Positions 50,944 through 58,811 of a DNA stretch of 64,000 nucleotides are shown here, in pieces. The translations under genes and the position numbers were made by a program. The DNA lies in assembly GCF_900091615.1 (NCBI RefSeq), contig NZ_FMIA01000002.1, positions 2,976,001 through 3,040,000 of the forward strand, read 5' to 3'. Position 1 is the first letter of the stretch, and every line of letters starts with the position of its first letter. This DNA comes from Micromonospora yangpuensis (GTDB lineage Bacteria > Actinomycetota > Actinomycetes > Mycobacteriales > Micromonosporaceae). The notes beneath the pieces were generated by a model. That model was given only the letters and a program-made list of their open reading frames with translations. It was not told the origin of the DNA and ran no database searches.

Positions 50944-51920
50944 CGCTGGACCGTCCGGCGGACCGCCGCCACGATGTGCTCGGCCTCGGGGACCACGGCC
51001 TTCTGCAGGGCCGGCGCGGCCGGCATCGGCACGTCCGGTGCGGCCACCCGGGCCACCGGGGCGCGCAGGTCGGCGAAGCACTCCGACGCCGCGCGGGCGG
51101 CGATCTCCGCGCCGAAGCCACCGGTCAGGTTCGCCTCGTGGGCGACGACCAACCGGCCGGTGCGCGACACCGACGCCCCCACCGTGTCGAAGTCCAGCGG
51201 GTTCAGCCAGCGCAGGTCGACCACCTCGGTCTCGATGCCCTCGGCGGCGAGGGTGCCGGCGGCGGCCAGCGCCGCCGGGACCATCCGGGACCAGGCCACC
51301 ACGGTCGCGTCGGCGCCCTCGCGGACCACCCGGGCCCCGCCGACCGGCTCCACCGGCGCGTCGGTGCGGACCGGCCCCTTGCTCGGGTAGAGCATCCGGG
51401 CCTCCGCGACCACCACCGGGTCGTCGCTGGTCACCGCGGTGCGCAACATCTGGTACGCGTCGTCCGGGGTGGCCGGCAACGCCACCCGCAGCCCCGGGGT
51501 GTGCGCCAGGTACGCCTCGATCGAGTGGGAGTGCTGGGCGCACGCCCCCGGCGAGTAGCCCTGCTGCATCCGGATCACCAGCGGGGCCCGCCACCGGCCG
51601 GCGCTTGCGTAGTGGATGTTGGCGATCTGGTTGACCAGCTGGTCCATCGCCACGAACGTGAAGTCGGCGTACATGATCTCGGCGATCGGCCGCAGGCCGG
51701 TCATCGCCGCGCCGAGGGCCATGCCCAGGAACCCGGTCTCGGAGATCGGGGTGTCGAAGATCCGCTCCGAGCCGAACCGCTTGTGCAGACCCTTGGTCGC
51801 CCCGAACGGCCCGCCGGGCAGGGCGACGTCCTCACCGAAGTAGACGGTGTCGGTCCGGCTGTCCAACGCCCAGGTCAGGGCGGCGTTGACGGCCTGGATG
51901 TAGCGCAGCGACTCAGACAT
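50940..51920 (-). CDS. Thiamine-dependent 2-oxoacid dehydrogenase E1 beta-like subunit
   Basis: A 326-aa protein of the E1-beta/transketolase-pyrimidine family. Typical features are VYFGEDVALPGGPFGATKGL, DTPISETGFLGMALGAAMTGLRP with the cofactor-activating Glu, MYADFTFVAMDQL and MQQGYSPGACAQHSHSIEAYLAH, plus a C-terminal transketolase-C domain (EVVDLRWLNPLD...VAHEANLTGGFGAEI). It overlaps the E1-alpha gene by 8 nt and forms the alpha2-beta2 enzyme with it. No E2 or E3 gene is nearby, so it may be a stand-alone TPP enzyme or borrow those subunits. Confidence 0.9.
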   Translation of the reverse strand: MSESLRYIQAVNAALTWALDSRTDTVYFGEDVALPGGPFGATKGLHKRFGSERIFDTPISETGFLGMALGAAMTGLRPIAEIMYADFTFVAMDQLVNQIANIHYASAGRWRAPLVIRMQQGYSPGACAQHSHSIEAYLAHTPGLRVALPATPDDAYQMLRTAVTSDDPVVVAEARMLYPSKGPVRTDAPVEPVGGARVVREGADATVVAWSRMVPAALAAAGTLAAEGIETEVVDLRWLNPLDFDTVGASVSRTGRLVVAHEANLTGGFGAEIAARAASECFADLRAPVARVAAPDVPMPAAPALQKAVVPEAEHIVAAVRRTVQR

Positions 51921-52848
51921 AGACGTGCTCCTTGGCGGTCGCCGGGTCCGGGTACGGCACCTCGCGGGCGGCGGTCACGGCGGCCTCCACCTCGGCGGCC
52001 ACCTCGGCGTCGACGGCGTCGAGCCGGGCGGTCAGCTCGGCGTCGGCGGCGGCCCGGATCCGGGCCAGCGGCTCCCGCTCGCGGGCGGCGGCGATCTCGC
52101 CGGCCGGCCGGTAGTGCTGCACGTCCCCGCTGTAGTGGCCGACCAGCCGTTCGGTCATCGCCTCCACGATCGACGGTCCGGCGCCCTCCCGGGCCCGGGT
52201 GACCGCCTCGGCGACGGCCTCGGCGACCGTGTCGGGGTCGTTGCCGTCCACGACCCGGCCGGGGATGCCGTATCCGGCGGCCCGTTCGGCGAGCTGCCGG
52301 ACCCGGACCATGTCGGAGATCCGGGACATCTCCGAGTAGACGTTGTTCTCCACCACCAGCACCAGCGGCAGGTCCAGCACGGCGGCCAGGTTGATCGCCT
52401 CGTGCACGTTGCCCTGGTTCATCGCGCCGTCACCGATGCTGACCACGCTCACCGCGCCGCTGCCCGTGCGCTGGGCGGTCAGCGCCGCCCCGGTGGCGAT
52501 CGGCACGCCGGCGCCGACGATGGAGTTCTCCCCGACGAACCAGCGGCCCGGGTCGGAGAGGTACGGCGAGGCCGACCGGCCGCCGTTGACGCTGGAGTCG
52601 CGCCCCATCATCTCGGCGAACAGTCCGGTCATGTCCACGCCCCGGGCCAGCGCCCAACCGTGGCCCCGGTAGGTCGCGGTGACGTGGTCGCCGTCGCGCA
52701 GCGCGCGGGCCGCGCCGACCGGGATCGCCTCCTGACCGTTGCACAGGTGGATCGAACCCGGGATCTCGCCGTCGTCCTTGAGGGCGGCCAGCCGCTCCTC
52801 GAACCGGCGGATCCGGGCCATCGCCCGGTAGTCGTCCGGCAGACCCAT
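51913..52848 (-). CDS. Thiamine-dependent 2-oxoacid dehydrogenase E1 alpha-like subunit
   Basis: A 311-aa E1-alpha protein. The TPP-binding motif starts at GDGAMNQGNVHEA and ends at VVENN, the family's GDG-x(about 26)-NN. Other landmarks are RRFEERL, HLCNGQEAIPVG, ATYRGHGWALARG and FVGENSIVGAGVPIATG. It most resembles acetoin/branched-chain-type E1 alpha subunits. It is the first gene of the leftward operon, with a 14-bp operator 16 nt upstream of its start. A GTG immediately 5' of the ATG is an alternative start. Confidence 0.9.
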   Translation of the reverse strand: MGLPDDYRAMARIRRFEERLAALKDDGEIPGSIHLCNGQEAIPVGAARALRDGDHVTATYRGHGWALARGVDMTGLFAEMMGRDSSVNGGRSASPYLSDPGRWFVGENSIVGAGVPIATGAALTAQRTGSGAVSVVSIGDGAMNQGNVHEAINLAAVLDLPLVLVVENNVYSEMSRISDMVRVRQLAERAAGYGIPGRVVDGNDPDTVAEAVAEAVTRAREGAGPSIVEAMTERLVGHYSGDVQHYRPAGEIAAAREREPLARIRAAADAELTARLDAVDAEVAAEVEAAVTAAREVPYPDPATAKEHVYV

Positions 52849-52864
52849 CACACCCCCAGTGAAG

Positions 52865-52878
52865 AATTAGAGCCCTAT
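52865..52878. promoter_or_regulatory. Operator copy 1, AATTAGAGCCCTAT
   Basis: A perfect inverted copy of this 14-mer lies at 52955-52968, 76 bp away. Each copy is itself an imperfect palindrome around TAGAGCCCTA. This copy sits 16 nt before the E1-alpha start, where a bound repressor would block transcription or its early steps. Confidence 0.75.
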
Positions 52879-52954
52879 TCTGGCTCGTTCGGATTGGAGC
52901 CTAGACCAGGCACGTCATGCTATGGAAGAGTGCGGGAGCAAGTTTGTGGCCGTT

Positions 52955-52968
52955 ATAGGGCTCTAATT
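52955..52968. promoter_or_regulatory. Operator copy 2, ATAGGGCTCTAATT
   Basis: This is the exact reverse complement of the copy at 52865-52878. It lies 10 nt before the ATG of the dehydratase gene. The symmetrical placement at both divergent starts indicates coordinate control of the two transcription units. Confidence 0.75.
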
Positions 52969-52978
52969 TGGGGGCAGC

Positions 52979-54109
52979 ATGGAGATCACCGCCGTCGAGT
53001 CGGTGGTGCGGGGCGACGCGCACTTCGTCGCGGTGCACACCTCGGCCGGACTGGTCGGCGTCGGCCAGTCCGCCTGCTGGGGCTATCCCGACGCGGTGCA
53101 CGCCGTCGTGCGGACCTTCCGGCCGCACCTGCTCGGCGCGGACCCGGACCGCATCGAGCACCACTGGCACCACCTCTACCGGATGGGACCGTTCCGCGGC
53201 TCGGTGCTCACCGCCGCGGTCTCCGCGATCGACCTCGCCCTGTGGGACCTGCTCGGCAAGCGCCTGCAGGTGCCGGTCTGGCAACTGCTCGGCGGGCGGG
53301 TCCGCGACCGGATCCGGCTGCACCTGCTGCTGCCCGGCACCGGCGCCGACGCCCTCGCCGCTCAGGCCGCCGCCGCGGTCGCCGACGGCTTCACCGCGGT
53401 CAAGTTCGACCCGCTGCCGGCGAACTACGGCGACCTGTCGCTGGCCCGGCTGGTCACCGAGACCGCGGCGACCACCGCCGCCGTGCGCGACACCGTCGGA
53501 CCCGACGTCGACCTGCTCATCGAGCTGCACCGCAAACTCACCCCGTTGCAGGCCGAGGTGGTCGTGCCGGCGGTGGGCCGGCTGCTGCCCCTGATGGTCG
53601 AGGACCCCGTGCAGATCGACAGCGTCAGCAGTCAGGCCGAGGTCGCCCGGCGGGCCCTCGGGGTGCCGATGGCCAACGGGGAACGGCTGCACACCATCTG
53701 GGAGTTCAAGGAGCTGCTCGCCCAGGGTGGCGCCCAGTACGTGCGCCCCGACCTCGGCCTGGCCGGCGGGATCAGCCACGCCCGTAAGATCGCCGCGCTG
53801 GCCGAGTCGTACCACGCCGCCGTGGTCAGCCACAACTGCCTCGGCCCCCTGCTCACCATGGCCTCGGTGCAGCTGGACACCGCCATCTCCAACTTCGTCA
53901 CCCAGGAGTACTCACCCCTGGACGACACCCTCGCCGACGGCCCGGCCCGGCCCTGCGTGCGCCGCGAGGGCGGCTACCTGCCGGTGCCCACCGAACCCGG
54001 TCTCGGCGTCACCCTCGACCTCACCGACGAGACCCCCCTCGACCTCACCGGCCGCCCCCTCACCCGCATCCCGCTGCGCGCCGACGGCTCCGTCGCCTAC
54101 GCCGTCTAG
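52979..54109 (+). CDS. Enolase-superfamily sugar-acid dehydratase (mandelate racemase-like)
   Basis: A 376-aa enzyme of the MR/MLE group. The N-terminal capping domain (about 1-115) precedes a barrel. Candidate metal ligands are the Glu of LLIELHRKL, Glu of MVEDPVQ and Glu of MANGERLHT, with KFDP as a possible base region and SHNCLGPL near the C-terminus. The ELHRKLTP block and NGE ligand recall mannonate/galactonate/rhamnonate dehydratases. It should dehydrate an aldonic or uronic acid to a 2-keto-3-deoxy acid that the divergent SDR and E1 enzymes could process. The ATG follows GGGGG and a regulatory operator. It ends at a strong terminator. Confidence 0.87.
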   Translation: MEITAVESVVRGDAHFVAVHTSAGLVGVGQSACWGYPDAVHAVVRTFRPHLLGADPDRIEHHWHHLYRMGPFRGSVLTAAVSAIDLALWDLLGKRLQVPVWQLLGGRVRDRIRLHLLLPGTGADALAAQAAAAVADGFTAVKFDPLPANYGDLSLARLVTETAATTAAVRDTVGPDVDLLIELHRKLTPLQAEVVVPAVGRLLPLMVEDPVQIDSVSSQAEVARRALGVPMANGERLHTIWEFKELLAQGGAQYVRPDLGLAGGISHARKIAALAESYHAAVVSHNCLGPLLTMASVQLDTAISNFVTQEYSPLDDTLADGPARPCVRREGGYLPVPTEPGLGVTLDLTDETPLDLTGRPLTRIPLRADGSVAYAV

Positions 54110-54120
54110 CGTGCAAGGAA

Positions 54121-54158
54121 GGGCCCCCTGTTAACGCTTTCTGATGTACAGGGGGCCC
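54121..54158. terminator. Strong hairpin of Micromonospora repeat type
   Basis: GGGCCCCCTGT and ACAGGGGGCCC form a perfect 11-bp stem around a 16-nt loop. It lies between the convergent dehydratase and mutarotase genes. The flanking text (GCAAGGAAGGGCCCC..TTAACGC) resembles a hairpin family I know from Micromonospora/Salinispora intergenic regions; this is from memory, not a search. Confidence 0.85.
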
Positions 54159-54216
54159 CTGCAAACACCTGGCGGCGCGCACCCACGTCGCGTGCCGGGA
54201 ACAGCCGGGCCGGCAG

Positions 54217-54645
54217 TCAGGACGGGCGGCCGGCGTGGTGGAAGACCGGGTACGCCCACAGTGGCGCACCGTCGGCGTCGGCGATCTCGGCGAAGAGGTG
54301 CGCCAGCGACGCCGTCCACCGGGCCTGTACCTCGGCGTCGCCGGTGACCCGGCTGGCGTGGTCGAAGCCCCACCGGGTCCGCAGCACGCAGATCAGCAGC
54401 AGGCCGTGCCGGTAGATGGTGTAGTCGTACAGGCCGGCGTCGTCCAGCAGGGCGAGCAGCTCCGGCCAGACCTCGGCGTGCCGGCGCTCGTACTCGGCCT
54501 CGGCCCCGGGGCGCAGCCGGTACAGGTAGCACAGCTGCCGTCCCGGCCCCCGGGCCGGTGCCGCCCACGACCCGGTGCCGGGATCGTCGACGGCACCGGG
54601 GTCCACGCCCCGTGCGGTGCCGGGCCGGTCGGCCGGTGTGCTCAC
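54217..54645 (-). CDS. L-rhamnose mutarotase family protein
   Basis: A 142-aa protein whose C-terminal ~105 residues match RhaM/RhaU: LCYLYRLRPGAEAEYERRHAEVWPELLALL, the YDYTIYRHG strand, and MAxLFAEIAD-like SLAHLFAEIAD. These dimeric ferredoxin-fold enzymes interconvert sugar anomers. The N-terminal ~37 residues are low-complexity. The GTG overlaps the permease stop (GTGA), so it is the last gene of the sugar-uptake operon. It supports a 6-deoxyhexose such as L-rhamnose, or a similar sugar, as the imported substrate. Confidence 0.85.
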   Translation of the reverse strand: MSTPADRPGTARGVDPGAVDDPGTGSWAAPARGPGRQLCYLYRLRPGAEAEYERRHAEVWPELLALLDDAGLYDYTIYRHGLLLICVLRTRWGFDHASRVTGDAEVQARWTASLAHLFAEIADADGAPLWAYPVFHHAGRPS

Positions 54646-55475
54646 TTGCCGGAACCGGCCAGCGCGCCGGAGACCAGTTGCCGCTGGAACACCAGGTAGA
54701 TGATGAGCACCGGGAGCAGGGCCACGATCAGGCCGGCGCTGACCAGCGGCACCGAGACGTCGTACTGGCCGCTGAGCATGGAGACCCCGACCATCAGCGT
54801 CTTGGAGTCCGAGCCGCCCATGATGACCAGCGGCAGCAGCAGGTCGTTCCACATCCAGACGAAGTTGAAGATGGCCAGCGCGGCCAGCGCCGGGGTGGCG
54901 ATCGGGGCGAGCAGCCGGAACAGGATGGTGAAGTGTCCCGCCCCGTCGACCCGGGCCGCCTCGATCAGCTCGTCGGGCACCTGCTGGAAGTAGCCGGCCA
55001 GCTGGTAGGTCCCCAGCGGCAGGCCGAACGCCGCGTACGCCAGGATCAGCCCCTGGTACTGCCCGGACATGCCGAGGTCCAGTACCGTCTGGTACAGCGG
55101 GTAGATGATCGCCTGGCTGGGGATGGTCAGGGTGATGATGATCAGCAGGAAGACCACCTTGCCGCCGCGGAACCGCAACTTCGTCACCGTGTACGCGACG
55201 AGCATCGCGGCCAGCACCGACAGCACCAGACCGCCGACCGTGGTGACGATGGAGTTGAGCAGCAGCCGGGGCATGTCCATCCGGCGGAACGCCTCGACGT
55301 AGTTGTCGAAGGTGATCCCGGCCGGCAGCCCGAGCGGGTCCTGGGCGAAGCCGGTCTGCGTCTTCAGCGAGCTGACCACGGTGAACAGCAGCGGGTAGAC
55401 CGCGGCCACCGCGACCACCACCAGCGCGAAGGTCAACAGGTAGCGCCCGATCTGGGCGGAGTGTCGCCGGTTCAT
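54642..55475 (-). CDS. Sugar ABC transporter permease 2 (MalG-like)
   Basis: A 277-aa inner-membrane permease with six transmembrane segments and the EAA-type coupling loop PDELIEAARVDGAGHFTILFRLLAPIATPAL. The C-terminus FQRQLVSGALAGSGK is typical of MalG/LacG-type proteins. It pairs with the upstream permease (ATGA overlap). No ATPase gene is in the operon, so a shared MsiK-like ATPase encoded elsewhere is expected, as in many actinobacterial sugar transporters. Confidence 0.9.
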   Translation of the reverse strand: MNRRHSAQIGRYLLTFALVVVAVAAVYPLLFTVVSSLKTQTGFAQDPLGLPAGITFDNYVEAFRRMDMPRLLLNSIVTTVGGLVLSVLAAMLVAYTVTKLRFRGGKVVFLLIIITLTIPSQAIIYPLYQTVLDLGMSGQYQGLILAYAAFGLPLGTYQLAGYFQQVPDELIEAARVDGAGHFTILFRLLAPIATPALAALAIFNFVWMWNDLLLPLVIMGGSDSKTLMVGVSMLSGQYDVSVPLVSAGLIVALLPVLIIYLVFQRQLVSGALAGSGK

Positions 55476-56428
55476 GTCGGCTTCCTGGTCCCCTCTTTGA
55501 ACATGTGCCGGACGCTGAAGATCGACAGCAGGGCGACGAAGACGAACAGGGCGATACCGATGGCCGAGCCGTATCCGCGGTCCAGGAACTGGAAGGTGGT
55601 CAGGAAGACCAGGTACTCCGGCAGCATGGTGGCGTTGCCGGGACCGCCCTGGGTCAGCGCGTAGATCAGTGGGAAGAGCCAGATCAACACCCCGGAGGCG
55701 CAGAGCACACTCCAGTACGCCACGGTCGGGCGCAGCATCGGCACCACCACCGAGACCAGCCGCCGCCAGAATCCGGCTCCGTCGAGGTACGCGGCCTCCA
55801 GCACCTCGTCGGGAATGGTGGCCAGCCCGGCCAGGTAGGTCATCACGCCCAGCCCGAAGAAGCTCCACAGGGCGACCGCGACCAGGCTGAACAGGGCGCT
55901 GTTCTGCCCGTTGAGCCACTCGATGGCCAGCGGCGCCAACCCGACCGCGCGCAGCAGGGCGTTGATCGGGCCGTCCGGGGAGAGGATCTGGCGGAACATG
56001 ATGCCGACCACGATCGGCGCGATGGTGTACGGGATGAAGTAGACCGCCCGGAAGAACTGCCAACCGGGTGCCCGCTGGTGGATCAGCACCGCCAGCACCA
56101 GCGGGAAGACCACCCAGACCGGCAGGGTGGCCACCACCAGCAGCGCGTTGCGGAAGCTGGCCAGCACCACCGGGTCGTCGAACATCCGGGTGTAGTTGTC
56201 CGCACCGGCGAACGTGCTGTCGCCGAACCCGCCGGAGGACTCGAAACTGGTGATCACGCCCCGGGCCAGCGGCACCAGCTTGAAGGTGACCGCCAGCACC
56301 ACCGCCGGCAGCACCATCAGGGCCCCGAGCCACCACTCCCGGGCGTGGGCGGTCCGCCGGGTACGGCGTACCGGCGGTGGGGTTGTCGCGACGGCCGGCT
56401 CAGCGGCGGGCGCGGTGGAGATGCTCAT
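55472..56428 (-). CDS. Sugar ABC transporter permease 1 (MalF-like)
   Basis: A 318-aa permease with six membrane segments, a Pro/Arg-rich cytosolic N-terminus and the EAA loop IPDEVLEAAYLDGAGFWRRLVSVVVPMLRPTV. It sits between the binding-protein gene and the second permease and forms the heterodimeric membrane channel with the latter. Confidence 0.9.
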   Translation of the reverse strand: MSISTAPAAEPAVATTPPPVRRTRRTAHAREWWLGALMVLPAVVLAVTFKLVPLARGVITSFESSGGFGDSTFAGADNYTRMFDDPVVLASFRNALLVVATLPVWVVFPLVLAVLIHQRAPGWQFFRAVYFIPYTIAPIVVGIMFRQILSPDGPINALLRAVGLAPLAIEWLNGQNSALFSLVAVALWSFFGLGVMTYLAGLATIPDEVLEAAYLDGAGFWRRLVSVVVPMLRPTVAYWSVLCASGVLIWLFPLIYALTQGGPGNATMLPEYLVFLTTFQFLDRGYGSAIGIALFVFVALLSIFSVRHMFKEGTRKPT

Positions 56429-56492
56429 CGGTTGTTGTCCTCCCCAGGGCGCACCGGGTGGGACGGCGCCGGCCGTCCCACCCGGGTTGCGG

Positions 56493-57791
56493 CTAGTTGC
56501 CCTGCTTCTTGGTGGGGCTGCGCTCCAGCGCCTGCTGCATCTGCTCGGCCCACTTGTCCACGGTGAGCTGGCCGAGGGTGACCTGCTGCCAGCCGCGGGC
56601 CAGCGCGTCGGCCTCCGGGCCGGAGAGCATCACACCGGCGTGCAGGGTCGGGTCGGCGACCAGCTCCTGGATCTTCTTGAAGGCCGGCGACGACGGCAGC
56701 AGCGCCGGGTCGACGTTCCGGTTCAGCGGCTGCCCCTTGGCGTGCTTGACCCACAGCTCGCCGTTCTCCTTGCCGGCCAGCCAGGTGATGAACTCCAGGC
56801 CGGCGTCCTTCTTCTCGCTCCACTTGGTCACGCCGTAGACGGCGCCCTCGATGCCGGAGAACTTCTGCGCCAACGGCGCGGACTGGTTGATCACCGGCCA
56901 CCGGCTGACGCCGAGCTTGTCGTCACCGAGGGCCTTGCCGAAGGCCTCCCAGTTCACCGCGTCGGAGATGATGGTGCCGGCGAAGGCGGCGTCGCCGCGC
57001 TGGAAGATGTCCGCGCCGTCGGGCAGCATGGTGATCGACGGGGCGTTGCGGTTCGTCCAGCCCTTGGTGGTGATCTCGGCCAGCTTCTCCAGGGTCTGGA
57101 CCAGTTTCGGGTCCTTCCAGGACAGGGTGCCGGCGAGCAGGCCCCGGATGTCGTCCTCGCTCAGGAAGTTGCGGGCGATCTCCGGGAAGTCCCAGTACGC
57201 CGGGAAGGTGCCGGACAGCCCCAGCGCCAGGCAGGTCTTACCGGCCTTCTTCACCGCCTCACAGGCGGCCCCGAACTCGTCCCAGGTGGCCGGCGGCTTT
57301 TCCGGGTCCAGCCCGGCGGCGGCCAGCACGTCCTTGTTGTAGTAGAGGACGTTGCCCTGGTACGAGAAGGGGACGCCGAAGCACTCCTTGCTGGTGTCGA
57401 AGCCCTCGCAGGCTCCGCTGTAGGTGACCAGGTCCTTGTTGATCTCGGCGGCCCGCTCGCCCAGCGGCACGTACGCGCCCCGCCTGTCGAACAGCTCCAG
57501 TCCGGCGTTGTTGGCCATCACGTCCGGCCCGGACTGCGAGGTGATGTAGGGCCCCTGCACCTCGGGGTACTTGTCGAAGGGGACGGCCTGCATCTCCAGC
57601 TTGATGTCCGGGTGGCTGGCCTCGAAGGTCGACTTGACCTGCTGCCAGTACTCGGTGCCACCCGGCTCCCAGGTGAGCACCTTCAGGGTGACCGGGCCGT
57701 CGGCGGCGCTGTCGCCACCGCCGCACCCGGCCAGCGCCACGGCGGCGGCCACACCGGCGGCGAGGACGCCGGCCAATCTACGTCGAAACAT
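56493..57791 (-). CDS. Sugar-binding lipoprotein of ABC transporter
   Basis: A 432-aa extracellular solute-binding protein of family 1. The lipobox is VALAGC, with Cys at about residue 23 as the lipid attachment site. The mature protein has LKVLTWEPGGTEYWQQV, PFDKYPEVQGPYITSQSGPDVMANN and GVPFSYQGNVLYYNKDVLAAAGL, the standard binding-protein fold elements. It delivers a sugar to the two permeases downstream. AGGAG lies 9 nt before the ATG. A 15-nt gap separates it from the oxidoreductase gene upstream. Confidence 0.92.
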   Translation of the reverse strand: MFRRRLAGVLAAGVAAAVALAGCGGGDSAADGPVTLKVLTWEPGGTEYWQQVKSTFEASHPDIKLEMQAVPFDKYPEVQGPYITSQSGPDVMANNAGLELFDRRGAYVPLGERAAEINKDLVTYSGACEGFDTSKECFGVPFSYQGNVLYYNKDVLAAAGLDPEKPPATWDEFGAACEAVKKAGKTCLALGLSGTFPAYWDFPEIARNFLSEDDIRGLLAGTLSWKDPKLVQTLEKLAEITTKGWTNRNAPSITMLPDGADIFQRGDAAFAGTIISDAVNWEAFGKALGDDKLGVSRWPVINQSAPLAQKFSGIEGAVYGVTKWSEKKDAGLEFITWLAGKENGELWVKHAKGQPLNRNVDPALLPSSPAFKKIQELVADPTLHAGVMLSGPEADALARGWQQVTLGQLTVDKWAEQMQQALERSPTKKQGN

Positions 57792-57806
57792 CGGCGGAAG
57801 CTCCTG

Positions 57807-58811
57807 TCAGGAGAGGGGATCGGGGGATATCCGGCGGGTAGCGCCACCGGCGGCGGCGCTGTCGGTGACGGCGGCGGCGACCTGCACCACGTGCAGTCCG
57901 TCGGCGAGCGGGACGACCGCCGTGGACTCGGTGCCGGTCACCTGGGCGACGAAGTGGCGCAGCTGTGCGGCGAGCGCGCCGCCACCGTCGGGCGGCGACA
58001 GCAACCAGTCCGGTGCCTCGGTCGTCTCGCCCTGCACCAGCAGGGTGGGGTGGCCGAGGTCGACGTGCGCGACACCGTCGGTGCCGTACACCTCGACCAG
58101 GTCGCTCGTGTGGTTGGCGGTGTGTTCGGGCAGCAGGTAGCTGTTGCGGATCGACGACACGACGTCGTTGGCGTGCCGAAGCTCCGCCCAGACCAGGACC
58201 GGCGCGGCCGGTCCGGGTCGGGTCCGGGTCGCCGCGCGCACCTCGACCACCGGGGACTGGGCGTACCAGATCGCCAGGTCGATGTCGTGCACGGCGGTGA
58301 GCAGGGCGGGGTGCTCGTCGGGGAAGAGCCGGCTGAGGGTGCGGGGCCGGTCCCGGCGGGAGGAGACCGCCAGCACCTGCCCGAGCCGACCGGCGCGTAC
58401 CGCCTCGTACAGTGCCCGGTGCGGGGCGCTGTGCCGCAGGATGTGCCCCGGCTGGCAGAGCACCCCGTGGGTGTGCGCGGCGCGCACGATCGCGGCGGCG
58501 TCGGCCACCGTCGCGGCGAGCGGCTTCTCCACCAGCACCGGTACGCCGGCGGCGAGCAACGCCACCGCGACCGCCCGGTGCGCCGGACCGGGTACGCAGA
58601 CCGAGGCCGCCTGCGGCGCCGCGTCGGCGAGCAACTCCTCGACGGTGGCGAAGGTCCGGGACACCCCGTGTGCGGCGGCCACCCGGGCCCGGGTGACCGG
58701 GTCGGGGTCGACCAGCGCGGTCACCGGCACCCCCAGCGACCGGTACGCGGCCACGTGCCGCTGCCCGAACGCGCCGGCCCCGATCACCGCGACCTCGGGC
58801 GGGGTGATCAT
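57807..58811 (-). CDS. Gfo/Idh/MocA-family oxidoreductase
   Basis: A 334-aa NAD(P)-dependent dehydrogenase with EVAVIGAGAFGQRHVAAY at the N-terminus, the substrate-lysine motif VEKPLAATVADA, and the C-terminal VHDIDLAIWYA, the family's HDID pattern. It should oxidise the imported sugar or a derivative, possibly to a lactone that the divergent amidohydrolase opens. ATGA overlap with the M20 gene shows co-transcription. Confidence 0.9.
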   Translation of the reverse strand: MITPPEVAVIGAGAFGQRHVAAYRSLGVPVTALVDPDPVTRARVAAAHGVSRTFATVEELLADAAPQAASVCVPGPAHRAVAVALLAAGVPVLVEKPLAATVADAAAIVRAAHTHGVLCQPGHILRHSAPHRALYEAVRAGRLGQVLAVSSRRDRPRTLSRLFPDEHPALLTAVHDIDLAIWYAQSPVVEVRAATRTRPGPAAPVLVWAELRHANDVVSSIRNSYLLPEHTANHTSDLVEVYGTDGVAHVDLGHPTLLVQGETTEAPDWLLSPPDGGGALAAQLRHFVAQVTGTESTAVVPLADGLHVVQVAAAVTDSAAAGGATRRISPDPLS

